Shown here: piece after piece, positions 6,758-14,092 of the stretch
Layout: every line of letters begins with the position of its first letter
Position numbering within the stretch: position 1 is the stretch's first letter
Assembly (NCBI GenBank): GCA_023260935.1
Contig: JALQTL010000400.1
Coordinates: 1 to 17,446, forward strand
Direction: 5' to 3'
Length of the DNA: 17,446 nucleotides
Source of the DNA: Paracoccaceae bacterium
Lineage (GTDB): Bacteria; Pseudomonadota; Alphaproteobacteria; Rhodobacterales; Rhodobacteraceae
The notes under the pieces: generated by a model
What the model saw: only the letters and a program-made list of their open reading frames with translations
Told to the model about the DNA's origin: nothing
Database searches by the model: none
Program-made: the position numbers and the translations under genes

Positions 6758-8451
6758 CCGTCGGCTTTGTCATGCTGTGCCATACCGCGCTGGACCGGGC
6801 CGCGCAGGTGGCGCGGCATTGGGCCGCGCGGGGCTGCCCGGTGGTCATTCACGTTGACCGCAGGGTTGGCGCAGCTTCCTTCACCCAGTTGCAGGACGAT
6901 CTGGCCGATCTGGCGAATGTGCGCTTTTCAGGCCGGCATGCCTGCGAATGGGGAACATGGGGCATCGTTGCCGCCAGCCAGGAAGCCGCGGCCCTGATGC
7001 TGCGCGAATTTGCGGGGGTTCGGCATGTCTATCTGGCCTCGGGTTCCTGCCTGCCCTTGCGCCCGGTCGAGGAGCTGACCGCCTATCTGGACGAACGCCC
7101 GAAGACCGACTTCATCGAAAGCGTCACGACAGAGGATGTCGGCTGGACAATCGGCGGGCTGGATTTCGAACGCTTCACACTGCGTTTCCCGTTCAGCTGG
7201 CGCAAGCAGCGTATCCTGTTTGATATCTATGTCTGGCTGCAACGGCAGGCCGGCTTTCACCGCACGATCCCGTCGGGCCTTGTGCCGCATCTGGGCAGCC
7301 AGTGGTGGTGCCTGACGCGGCAAACCCTTTCGGCCATTCTGGAACATCCTGAACGCGAACGGATCGACAATTATTTCCGCAAGGTCTGGATACCCGATGA
7401 AAGCTATTTCCAGACGATGGTGCGGCAGGTTTCCAGCACGGTGGAAAGCCGGTCGCTGACGCTGTCGAAGTTCGATTTTCAGGGCAAGCCGCATATCTTT
7501 TACGATGACCATCTGCAATTGCTACGCCGGTCAGATTGCTTTGTGGCCCGAAAAATCTGGCCCCATGCCGATAAGATCTATGCCGCCTTCCTGTCTGATG
7601 ACCGCAGCCGTCTGGCGGCATCAGAGCCCAACCCCGGCAAGATCGACCGACTGTTCGCCAAGGCGGTGGAGCGGCGCACGAAGGGGCGCCCGGGTCTGTA
7701 TATGCAAAGCCGCTTTCCGAACGAGAACTGGGAAAACGGGCGTACCGCCGGGCCATATTCGGTCTTCTGCGGCTTTTCCGATGTTTTCGAGAATTTCGAG
7801 ATCTGGCTCAGCAAGGCCAGCGGCACGCGGGTGCATGGCCATCTTTTCGCGCCTGACCGGGTGCATTATGCGGGAAATGAAGCGGTCTATAACGGCGCGA
7901 TGTGTGACAGCGTGGCGATCCGGGACTACAACCCCAAGGGCTTTCTGACCAATCTGATCTGGAACACCCGGGGCGAAAGGCAGTGTTTTCAATTCGGGCC
8001 GGATGACAACCAGTCGCTGAACTGGTTCATGGCGGCTGACAGCAATGCCCAGATTTCCGTGATCTCTGGCGCATGGGCAGTGCCCTTGTTCCATTCGAAC
8101 CGCAACTTTGGCGAGATCCGACGCGAAGCCGCGCGGATGCAGAAGATAGAGCAGGAGTTTCTGAACATCCTGCGGTCGACCCATGCCAAGGCGCGGGTGC
8201 GGGTCTGGACACTGGCTGATTTTGTCGAAAACCCGATGGAACCCTTGCAGACCATCATTGACGAAATCGGCCCAAGGCAGGGCCGCCGTCTAACCGAAGC
8301 ACCGCGCATGGCCGATCTTTCCGGATTCGGTCAATTCCTTCAGAACCTGCGCAATCAGGGCATGCAACCTGTTCTGATGGGCGATTTCCCCGCCACGGGC
8401 GACCCATCGCAGCGATCCACGCGCCGAGGGCGCCCCTATCTGGTGAAGTGA
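6754..8451 (+). CDS. GT14 (core-2/I-branching-like) glycosyltransferase with DUF5927-like domain
   Basis: The 565-residue product has two halves. The N-terminal ~260 residues match the core-2/I-branching beta-1,6-N-acetylglucosaminyltransferase fold (GT14): FVMLCHTALDRAAQVARHW, VVIHVDRRV, HVYLASGSCLPLRPVEEL (in the place of the usual SGxDxPI), GSQWWCLTRQT and WIPDESYFQTM. The C-terminal half, from about residue 315 (GLYMQSRFPNENWENGRTAG) to about 530, resembles from memory DUF5927, a domain of unknown function attached to GT14 enzymes of Rhodobacteraceae. The ATG at 6754 overlaps the upstream stop; the longer frame from 6520 is antisense-like text inside the GT2 gene. The next gene starts directly after its stop. 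A branching GlcNAc or related transfer is plausible but not shown. Confidence 0.84.
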   Translation: MTVGFVMLCHTALDRAAQVARHWAARGCPVVIHVDRRVGAASFTQLQDDLADLANVRFSGRHACEWGTWGIVAASQEAAALMLREFAGVRHVYLASGSCLPLRPVEELTAYLDERPKTDFIESVTTEDVGWTIGGLDFERFTLRFPFSWRKQRILFDIYVWLQRQAGFHRTIPSGLVPHLGSQWWCLTRQTLSAILEHPERERIDNYFRKVWIPDESYFQTMVRQVSSTVESRSLTLSKFDFQGKPHIFYDDHLQLLRRSDCFVARKIWPHADKIYAAFLSDDRSRLAASEPNPGKIDRLFAKAVERRTKGRPGLYMQSRFPNENWENGRTAGPYSVFCGFSDVFENFEIWLSKASGTRVHGHLFAPDRVHYAGNEAVYNGAMCDSVAIRDYNPKGFLTNLIWNTRGERQCFQFGPDDNQSLNWFMAADSNAQISVISGAWAVPLFHSNRNFGEIRREAARMQKIEQEFLNILRSTHAKARVRVWTLADFVENPMEPLQTIIDEIGPRQGRRLTEAPRMADLSGFGQFLQNLRNQGMQPVLMGDFPATGDPSQRSTRRGRPYLVK

Positions 8452-9858
8452 GTGCCGCACAGGTTTGACAGTTTCGTCATGTTCGCGGAAATGCGGACGG
8501 GATCCAATTTCCTTGAAGCCAATCTGAACGCGATGAAGGGCATTGCCTGCTACGGCGAGGTGTTCAACCCGCATTTCATCGGCCAGAAGGACAAGACGGA
8601 GCTTATGGGTTTCTCGCTGGCAGACCGGGCCGCAGACCCTTTGGCGCTGATCCGGGCCCTTCGGGCCGGAACAGATGGTCTGGCTGGGTTTCGCTATTTC
8701 CACGATCACGACCCCCGGGTGTTAGCCCCGGTGCTGGAAGACCCGCTTTGCGCCAAGATCGTGCTGACGCGAAATCCGGTGGAAAGTTATGTCAGCTGGA
8801 AGATCGCGCAGGAAACCGGGCAGTGGAAGCTGACCCATGCCAAGAACCTGAAAAGCGCGCAAGTGCAGTTCGATGCCCGCGAATTCGAAACGCATCTGGC
8901 CCGGTTGCAGGATTTCCAGATCCGCATCCTGCACGGCTTGCAGATAACGGGCCAGACTGCCTTTTACATCGATTACGAGGATATCAACGATCTGGACGTT
9001 CTGAACGGTCTTGCCCGGTTTCTGGGGGTGGAAGGGCTGGACGCGCTGGATGACAGCCTGAAAAAACAGAACCCCGCAGAGATTGGCCAAAAGGTCCGCA
9101 ACTCCGAGGAAATGGCGCAGGCCCTTGCCCGGCTGGACAGGTTCAACCTGGCGCGCACACCCAATTTCGAACCCCGCCGCGCGCCGATGGTGCCCGCGTT
9201 TCAGGCCGCGCGGGGGGCGCCCTTGTTATTCATGCCAGTGAAATCCGGCCCGGTTGACCGGGTTTCGGCATGGCTAGCAGGTTTTGGCGGCATCGAAGGT
9301 GATTTTACGCAAAAGACGCTGCGGCAATGGAAGCGGGCCCGCCCGCAGCACCGGACGTTCACCGTTCTGCGCCATCCGCTTGCCCGCGCGCATGATGCCT
9401 TTCAGCGCCAGATCCTGAGTGGCGCCTATCGCGAAATTCATGCCCAGCTCTCCAAGGTGTACCGCGTACCCCTGCCCCCGCCCGGTCAAGGCTATGCGCG
9501 GCCAGAGGATCATCGAGCGGGCTTTCTGGCTTTTCTGAAGTGGCTGAAAATGAACATCGCGGGCCAGACCGGCATCAGGGTCGATGCGCATTGGGCAAGT
9601 CAGGTGGCCGTGCTGCAAGGCTTTGCCCAGTTCCAGCCCCCCGACATGGTGATCCGCGAGGACCGTCTGGCCGAAGGGCTGGCCTTTCTGTGTGCGGAAC
9701 TTGACGTGCCCTGCCCGGCCCTGCCACCGGCACCAACCGATCCCCTGCTGGCACAGATCTGCCACGCCGAACTTCAGGAAGCGGCGCGCGATGCCTATGC
9801 CCGCGATTACATTGCCTTCGGATTTCAGGATTGGCAGGCGCCGCCTGTGTCGGGCTGA
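8452..9858 (+). CDS. Two-domain sulfotransferase (NodH-like)
   Basis: The 468-residue product resembles sulfotransferases that move sulfate from PAPS to a carbohydrate. The N-terminal domain has a 5'-phosphosulfate-binding text MRTGSNFLEANLN (R15 to about 26) and a 3'-phosphate-binding text VLTRNPVESYVSWK (R107, S112), as in NodH-type proteins. From about residue 258 a second domain repeats the pattern: FMPVKSGPVDRVSAWL in the P-loop position and VLRHPLARAHDAFQ (305–318) as the 3'-phosphate site. The second P-loop lacks the usual K-[TS]-[AG]-[GS]-[ST] pattern, so it may be weak or inactive. Translation starts at GTG 8452, directly after the GT14 stop, with no separate ribosome site, implying coupling. 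Position as the last gene suggests late modification of the glycan built by the preceding enzymes. Confidence 0.84.
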   Translation: MPHRFDSFVMFAEMRTGSNFLEANLNAMKGIACYGEVFNPHFIGQKDKTELMGFSLADRAADPLALIRALRAGTDGLAGFRYFHDHDPRVLAPVLEDPLCAKIVLTRNPVESYVSWKIAQETGQWKLTHAKNLKSAQVQFDAREFETHLARLQDFQIRILHGLQITGQTAFYIDYEDINDLDVLNGLARFLGVEGLDALDDSLKKQNPAEIGQKVRNSEEMAQALARLDRFNLARTPNFEPRRAPMVPAFQAARGAPLLFMPVKSGPVDRVSAWLAGFGGIEGDFTQKTLRQWKRARPQHRTFTVLRHPLARAHDAFQRQILSGAYREIHAQLSKVYRVPLPPPGQGYARPEDHRAGFLAFLKWLKMNIAGQTGIRVDAHWASQVAVLQGFAQFQPPDMVIREDRLAEGLAFLCAELDVPCPALPPAPTDPLLAQICHAELQEAARDAYARDYIAFGFQDWQAPPVSG

Positions 9859-9865
9859 ACCGCCG

Positions 9866-10330
9866 TCAAGCCGCCTGCGGGGCCCGAGCCTCTGTCAGAA
9901 TGGCATAAAGCTTTGCCGGGTCAGCATTGGCACGCAGCTTTGATACGACCGCCTGATCGCGCATTGTCCGGCTGACAAGGGCCAGCGCTTTCAAGTGATC
10001 AACACCGGAATCCTTTGGTGCGAACAGGGCAAAGACCAGATCGACGGGCTGGCGATCCACGCTGTCATAATCCAGCGGCTTTTCAAGGCGGATGAAGACC
10101 CCGACAATGCGGTCAAGGTCTTCCAGCCGGGCGTGCGGCAGAGCGATGCCATGCCCCACGCCCGTTGGTCCAAGACTTTCCCGTTCCTGCAAACCGTCGA
10201 TCGCAATCGCTGCGGACAGACTGTAACTGGCGGAAACCATCTCTCCCAGTTCCTGGAAAAGGCGCTTCTTGCTGGTCAATCCGCCCATGACGCGAACAGC
10301 GCCGGGTGCGAGTAGCTTGGAAAGTTCCAT
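9866..10330 (-). CDS. ptsN: Nitrogen-PTS EIIA protein PtsN
   Basis: PtsN (EIIA-Ntr) is the terminal phospho-acceptor of the nitrogen phosphotransferase system. It regulates potassium transport, nitrogen response and other targets rather than carrying sugar. The 154-residue product has the normal family length. The text TGVGHGIALPHARL (residues 56–69) contains the phosphorylated histidine, H66, aligned with H73 of the E. coli protein. RLEKPLDYDSVDRQPVDLVF and the final helices also fit. It starts 35 bases after hpf on the same strand, the common hpf–ptsN order. It ends seven bases from the stop of the convergent sulfotransferase gene, so no separate terminator fits between them. Confidence 0.95.
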   Translation of the reverse strand: MELSKLLAPGAVRVMGGLTSKKRLFQELGEMVSASYSLSAAIAIDGLQERESLGPTGVGHGIALPHARLEDLDRIVGVFIRLEKPLDYDSVDRQPVDLVFALFAPKDSGVDHLKALALVSRTMRDQAVVSKLRANADPAKLYAILTEARAPQAA

Positions 10331-10365
10331 CGACGATCTTGGTCCCGGGTTGCCCTTGCGGGGCC

Positions 10366-10941
10366 CTATTTGCTGTTGCGCGGATCGATCCAGCCGATGT
10401 TTCCGTCTTCCCGACGGTAAACGACATTCACGCCGCCATGTCCCTCGTTGCGAAAGACCACCATCTTCTGCCCCGCCAGTTCCATCTGCATCACGGCCTC
10501 GCCCACGGTAATCGACGGAATCTTCGTTTCCATCTCGGCGATGACGATCGGCTGCAACGATTCCGGTTCAGCATCCTCGTGGTCTTCAGTTGGCGCGAGG
10601 ATATAAGAGGCTGCTCCGCCGAATTCAACAGGTGACGTTCGGGTAGAATGGTGGTTGCGGATGCGGCGCTTGTAGCGGCGCAGCTGCTTGTCCATCTTTT
10701 CGCGGCAGGATTCGAAGGCCGCATAGATTTCGTTGGCATGCCCCTTGGCCTGCGCTGTCAGGCCAGTCGAAAGGTGAATCGTCGCTTCGCACTGGAATTC
10801 ATGCGCGACCTTGGAAAAGACGACGATGGCATCGGTCGGTCGCTGGGCATATTTGTCGACGACCTCGCCCAGTTCGGCCTTCACATGGGTCTGAAGGGCC
10901 TCGCCGATGTCGATTTGTTTTCCGCTGATCTGATAGCGCAT
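10366..10941 (-). CDS. hpf: Long-form ribosome hibernation promoting factor
   Basis: The 191-residue product is the long HPF/RaiA type, which binds the 30S subunit and dimerises 70S ribosomes into inactive 100S particles during starvation. The N-terminal domain (about 1–105) opens MRYQISGKQIDIGEALQTHV and includes the basic stretch KQLRRYKRRIRNHH. After an acidic linker (about 113–128) the C-terminal dimerisation domain reads IVIAEMETKIPSITVGEAVM through YRREDGNIGWIDP. ATG at 10941 is supported by GGAGGAG five bases upstream; the frame extending to 11148 is proline-rich and not coding. It precedes ptsN by 35 bases and follows lptB after a 228-base gap, so it probably also has its own promoter. 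Confidence 0.95.
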   Translation of the reverse strand: MRYQISGKQIDIGEALQTHVKAELGEVVDKYAQRPTDAIVVFSKVAHEFQCEATIHLSTGLTAQAKGHANEIYAAFESCREKMDKQLRRYKRRIRNHHSTRTSPVEFGGAASYILAPTEDHEDAEPESLQPIVIAEMETKIPSITVGEAVMQMELAGQKMVVFRNEGHGGVNVVYRREDGNIGWIDPRNSK

Positions 10942-11106
10942 GATTTCTCCTCCGCGCGGCTTCTTGCCCTGATGTCCCCCGGCGGGGGGCAATTCGGGCG
11001 CTTCTTTTTCAGGTGGGTCCGGGGCCAGCAACCTGCAAGGGGACGGGGCCGTTGCGCGGCCGATTGGCAGGTCAGGGACTGGGCGCATGTCGATCGCATC
11101 TCGCCC

Positions 11107-11136
11107 ATTTGGCGACAGGGCCAAGGCGCTTGTCAA
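11107..11136 (-). promoter_or_regulatory. Candidate hpf promoter
   Basis: In the lptB–hpf gap the minus strand carries a perfect TTGACA (11136–11131). The best -10, CCAAAT at 11112–11107 with an 18-base spacer, is poor. A transcript from here would have a leader of about 160 bases including a CCCCC-GCC-GGGGG-like hairpin near 10980. The rest of the 228-base gap holds nothing else I recognise. Confidence 0.3.
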
Positions 11137-11169
11137 CAGTGTCGTCACACGGACGTCACCCGAAGGTCA

Positions 11170-11931
11170 TCAGGACATGCGGAAATTCTGCCCCAGATAG
11201 ACACGCCGCACGGTTTCATCCCGCACGATCTCATCCGTCGTGCCGCTCATCAGAACGGCACCGTCATGAAGGATGTAGGCGCGGTCAACGATCTCCAGCG
11301 TTTCGCGCACGTTGTGATCGGTGATCAGCACCCCGATCCCGCGGGATTTCAGATCCTGTACAAGATGGCGGATTTCCCCCACGGCAATCGGGTCCACACC
11401 TGCAAAGGGCTCATCCAGAAGAAGATATTTCGGGTTTGCCGCCAGACAGCGGGCAATTTCCACACGCCGGCGTTCCCCGCCCGAAAGCGCAAGGGCCGGC
11501 GCCCGGCGCAGGTGGGTCATCGAGAATTCCGACAACAGTTCTTCCAGCCGCTCGCGGCGCTTGTGGTTATCGGGTTCGGTGATCTCCAGCACGGCAAGAA
11601 TGTTGTCTTCCACCGACAGGCCGCGAAAAATGCTGACTTCCTGAGGCAGATAGCCGATGCCCAGACGCGCCCGGCGATACATCGGCAGGGTTGTCACGTC
11701 CTTTCCGTCAATCAGAACTTGCCCGCCTTCGGGCGTAACAAGGCCAGCGATGGAATAAAAACAGGTGGTCTTGCCAGACCCGTTGGGGCCCAAGAGGGCC
11801 ACCACCTCGCCCCGGTCCAGCCGCATGCTCACATCCCGGATCACCAGCCGCCGGCGATAGCTTTTGCGCAGGTTGCGGATCTGAAGACCGGCGCCGCCTT
11901 CGGTGACGGAAAGGGCGGGCGTCGGGGTCAT
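11170..11931 (-). CDS. lptB: LPS export ABC transporter ATP-binding protein LptB
   Basis: LptB is the ATPase of the LptB2FG complex that pulls lipopolysaccharide out of the inner membrane and pushes it along the LptC–LptA bridge. The 253-residue product has Walker A GPNGSGKTT (48–56; most LptB have GPNGAGKTT), the Q-loop LPQEVSIF, the signature LSGGERRRVEIARC, Walker B YLLLDEPFAGVDP and the switch histidine in LITDHNVRET, all in standard order. Its ATG overlaps the lptA stop by ATGA, showing coupled translation. The 17-residue leader before LQIRNLRKSY is common in alphaproteobacteria. LptF and LptG are not in the window. Confidence 0.96.
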   Translation of the reverse strand: MTPTPALSVTEGGAGLQIRNLRKSYRRRLVIRDVSMRLDRGEVVALLGPNGSGKTTCFYSIAGLVTPEGGQVLIDGKDVTTLPMYRRARLGIGYLPQEVSIFRGLSVEDNILAVLEITEPDNHKRRERLEELLSEFSMTHLRRAPALALSGGERRRVEIARCLAANPKYLLLDEPFAGVDPIAVGEIRHLVQDLKSRGIGVLITDHNVRETLEIVDRAYILHDGAVLMSGTTDEIVRDETVRRVYLGQNFRMS

Positions 11932-12419
11932 GGGGCCTTTCCCCCGGGGGTGAAGACGGTTTTCACGCGGCCATCCATGGTGCCGGTGCCGCTGGTCAGG
12001 TTCACGACAAGGCGATCCCCCGCGATCGAGGCATTGCCTTGGGTCAACAGCACATTTCCCGTCATGACCACATCGCCGCTGCCGATGGTATAGACAGCCT
12101 CGGCCGCCTCGGCCGCGTCCGTAGGGCTGACCAGGGTCACGCCGCCCGTGGCATGGAGGCGCTGGATGCCGCTGCCATCCGCGGCGTATTCGACGCGAAC
12201 CTGCGCCGCGGTCATCCGCATGTCACCCTGCACGACCAGCACATTGCCCGAAAACGTGGCCTGACCATCCACATTATCGACGGCCAGCGTGTCCGACGTC
12301 ACTTCGACCGGAAGAGACGTATCCTGACGCAGCCCACCGAATTTTATCGCCGCCTGCTGCGCCTGAACCGCGACAGTGGAAAGGACCACAAGGATCAAAG
12401 CGCGCAGGATTGTGGACAT
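11928..12419 (-). CDS. lptA: Periplasmic LPS transport protein LptA
   Basis: LptA forms the periplasmic beta-jellyroll bridge for LPS. From ATG 12419 the product is 163 residues, with a signal peptide (ILRALILVVLSTVAVQA, probable cleavage after AQA or VQA). The OstA/LptA core then follows: PVEVTSDTLAVDNVDGQATF, GNVLVVQGDMRMTA, ATGGVTLVSP and GDVVMTGNVLLTQGNASIAG, and it ends near DGRVKTVFTP. A TTG five codons upstream (12434) keeps the frame open, but ATG with AGGCG upstream is the better start. It sits between lptC and lptB in the usual order. Confidence 0.92.
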   Translation of the reverse strand: MSTILRALILVVLSTVAVQAQQAAIKFGGLRQDTSLPVEVTSDTLAVDNVDGQATFSGNVLVVQGDMRMTAAQVRVEYAADGSGIQRLHATGGVTLVSPTDAAEAAEAVYTIGSGDVVMTGNVLLTQGNASIAGDRLVVNLTSGTGTMDGRVKTVFTPGGKAP

Positions 12420-12447
12420 ATGTCGCCTATGCAAAATGAAATCGGCT

Positions 12448-13053
12448 TCAGTTCGACGGTTGGTATACCAGCTTCACGTTGCCGTTGAAAACCAGAAGAT
12501 ACCGCCCCTTCGTCTCGCCCGGGCTAGTCAGCGTCATGGCATCGGCCGTCACCACGCCGGCCGGACCTTCTGCCCTGACCGGGGTGGGGGCGGTCACCTC
12601 GGTCACATCCATCATGGCCGACATCTTCTCGCTTTGAACCTGCCACCCGGCCGGAGAGACGATCTGCACCCCACCCGAAAGGTCGATTCGCCGGGCCGTG
12701 CCATCCAGCCGCGCCTTTTGCGCCGTCAGTGCCGTCTTGCCGCCATCCGGGGTTTCCAGCGTGCCGACCAGCGCGGTCGCCTCGCCCGACCTGGGGTCAG
12801 AGGCATCAGGCCTGGCCTCTGCCGCCACCAGCGTCAGGGCGGATCCATCATCCGTGACGCCGGCATAGGTGGGTTCGGTCATCCGCGGTTCGCGCAGGCG
12901 TTCGGCCACGTCCACATCGGCATAGGGAATTGCCTGCTCGGGATCAATCACCCGGGCCACAAGGAACAGCGTGGACAGGATCACCAATGCCACCAGCGGC
13001 AGAACGATCTTCAGCCAGGCAATCAGCCGGGAGTGGGTGTCGAGGTCGCTCAT
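12448..13053 (-). CDS. lptC: LPS export protein LptC
   Basis: LptC is the bitopic inner-membrane protein that receives LPS from LptB2FG and passes it to LptA. The 201-residue product starts MSDLDTHSRLIAW at ATG 13053, has one membrane segment (about residues 14–35, LKIVLPLVALVILSTLFLVA), and continues as a periplasmic beta-rich domain with LTAQKARLDGTARRIDLSGG and ending NGNVKLVYQP. A TTG immediately upstream (13056) is less likely to be used. It follows rnd after about 110 bases and precedes lptA by 28 bases, so lptCAB form an operon. Confidence 0.9.
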   Translation of the reverse strand: MSDLDTHSRLIAWLKIVLPLVALVILSTLFLVARVIDPEQAIPYADVDVAERLREPRMTEPTYAGVTDDGSALTLVAAEARPDASDPRSGEATALVGTLETPDGGKTALTAQKARLDGTARRIDLSGGVQIVSPAGWQVQSEKMSAMMDVTEVTAPTPVRAEGPAGVVTADAMTLTSPGETKGRYLLVFNGNVKLVYQPSN

Positions 13054-13166
13054 CAAGATCGCGCTGCTCTCATTTGCCGCGAAAGGCTAGCCTGCCGCCG
13101 CCGGCACGCCAACCGCCCGCACCCGGGGATAGGCGACAGGCCGCCTAGTATCGGAAGACCGGCCAC

Positions 13167-13781
13167 CTAGTGGTGGAAGATGTCGTTGGGTTCATCCCAA
13201 CCCATCAGGTCAAGCTCTGCCCGAGTCGGCAGAAAGGCGAATAGCCGCAGCGCCAGATCAAGCCGGTCTTCCCGGATCAGGCGCTGTTCCAGTTCTGACT
13301 TCAGCGCATGCAGATACAGCACGTCAGAAGCGGCATAGTCCTTTTGCGCCTCGGTCAGCGTGACGGCACCCCAGTCGCTTGTCTGCTGCTGCTTGCTGAC
13401 ATCCACACCGACCAGATCGGCCAGCAGGTATTTAAGCCCGTGACGGTCGGTAAAGGTGCGCACCAGCCGCGAGGCGATCTTGGTGCACCACACCGGCGCA
13501 GTTGTCACCCCGAAGGCAGCCTTCAACGCGGCAATGTCGAATCGGCCAAAGTGAAACAGCTTTACCGTGTTCGGGTCTGTCAGCAGCCGCTCCAGATTGG
13601 GCGCGCGGGTCTGGCCCTTGGCGATCTGCACCAGATGGGCATCACCATTGCCACCCGAAAGCTGCACGACACACAGCCTGTCACGCCGCGGATCAAGGCC
13701 CATGGTTTCCGTATCGATTGCCACCACAGGGCCAAGATCAAGGTCATCGGGCAGGTCGGTCTGGTGCAGGTAGATGGCCAT
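13167..13781 (-). CDS. rnd: Ribonuclease D-like 3'-5' exonuclease
   Basis: The 204-residue product is a DEDDy-type 3'-5' exonuclease related to RNase D, which trims tRNA and other structured RNA 3' ends. Exo I is AIDTETMGL (D23, E25), Exo II LFHFGRFDIAAL (D82), and Exo III YAASDVLYL (Y149, D153). It lacks the HRDC domains of full-length RNase D (about 370 residues), as is usual for the short alphaproteobacterial form. The ATG at 13781 is chosen because the frame upstream runs through a tRNA gene. It lies 56 bases after the tRNA-Leu 3' end on the same strand, so both may share a transcript; a role in maturing that tRNA is conceivable but unproven. Confidence 0.9.
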   Translation of the reverse strand: MAIYLHQTDLPDDLDLGPVVAIDTETMGLDPRRDRLCVVQLSGGNGDAHLVQIAKGQTRAPNLERLLTDPNTVKLFHFGRFDIAALKAAFGVTTAPVWCTKIASRLVRTFTDRHGLKYLLADLVGVDVSKQQQTSDWGAVTLTEAQKDYAASDVLYLHALKSELEQRLIREDRLDLALRLFAFLPTRAELDLMGWDEPNDIFHH

Positions 13782-13802
13782 GGAATCTTTCCCGGAATGG
13801 CA

Positions 13803-13832
13803 AAGGGTGCGGGCCTTGCGGACCGCACCCTT
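13803..13832 (-). terminator. Hairpin between tRNA-Leu and rnd
   Basis: A perfect 10-base inverted repeat (AAGGGTGCGG / CCGCACCCTT, 10-base loop) begins five bases past the tRNA CCA end. On the minus strand it is followed by TGCCATTCC, not a U-tract, so it is either a weak terminator/attenuator or a processing structure between tRNA and rnd. Confidence 0.5.
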
Positions 13833-13837
13833 GCGAT

Positions 13838-13922
13838 TGGTGCCCAGAAGAGGACTCGAACCTCCACGCCTTGCGGCACTGGTACCTGAAACCAGCGCGT
13901 CTACCAATTCCGCCATCTGGGC
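13838..13922 (-). tRNA. tRNA-Leu (anticodon CAG)
   Basis: The 85-base gene folds as a class II tRNA on the minus strand. The acceptor stem GCCCAGA pairs with TCTGGGC, followed by discriminator A and an encoded CCA. The anticodon arm CTGGT-TTCAGGT-ACCAG gives anticodon CAG, reading CUG (leucine). A variable arm with a TGCCGCAAGGCG stem and a T arm containing GTTCGAGTC are both present. A strong sigma70-type promoter lies directly upstream. No attachment-site duplication of its 3' end is visible in the window. Confidence 0.96.
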
Positions 13923-13937
13923 GATGTCGTGGGGCGG

Positions 13938-13966
13938 TGTTTAGTCGGGGCCGAAGGGGGTGTCAA
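13938..13966 (-). promoter_or_regulatory. Promoter of tRNA-Leu
   Basis: On the minus strand TTGACA (13966–13961), a 17-base spacer and TAAACA (13943–13938) form a near-consensus sigma70 promoter. The predicted start point is about 7–10 bases before the mature tRNA 5' end. It is the best promoter in the window and may also drive rnd and the downstream lpt genes by read-through. Confidence 0.72.
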
Positions 13967-14092
13967 CGGGGCGAAAGCGTTCCGTGAATAAATTTGTCGC
14001 GGGGGACGCTTGGCCCTTTTGCCTTGCCCGTGCGGGGCGTGAAAGCTATGCAGTTGCCATGTTTTGCACGGCCTGAGGAAAGGGTTCCGCGG

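Noticed and set aside
10942..11148. N-terminal extension of hpf
   Set aside because: Proline-rich text unlike HPF; the ATG at 10941 has a near-perfect Shine-Dalgarno.
13782..13916. N-terminal extension of rnd
   Set aside because: The frame passes through the hairpin and the tRNA-Leu gene.
13838..13922. tRNA-Leu as an attachment site for an integrated element
   Set aside because: No duplicate of the tRNA 3' end, integrase gene or composition change flanks it; both sides are core genes.
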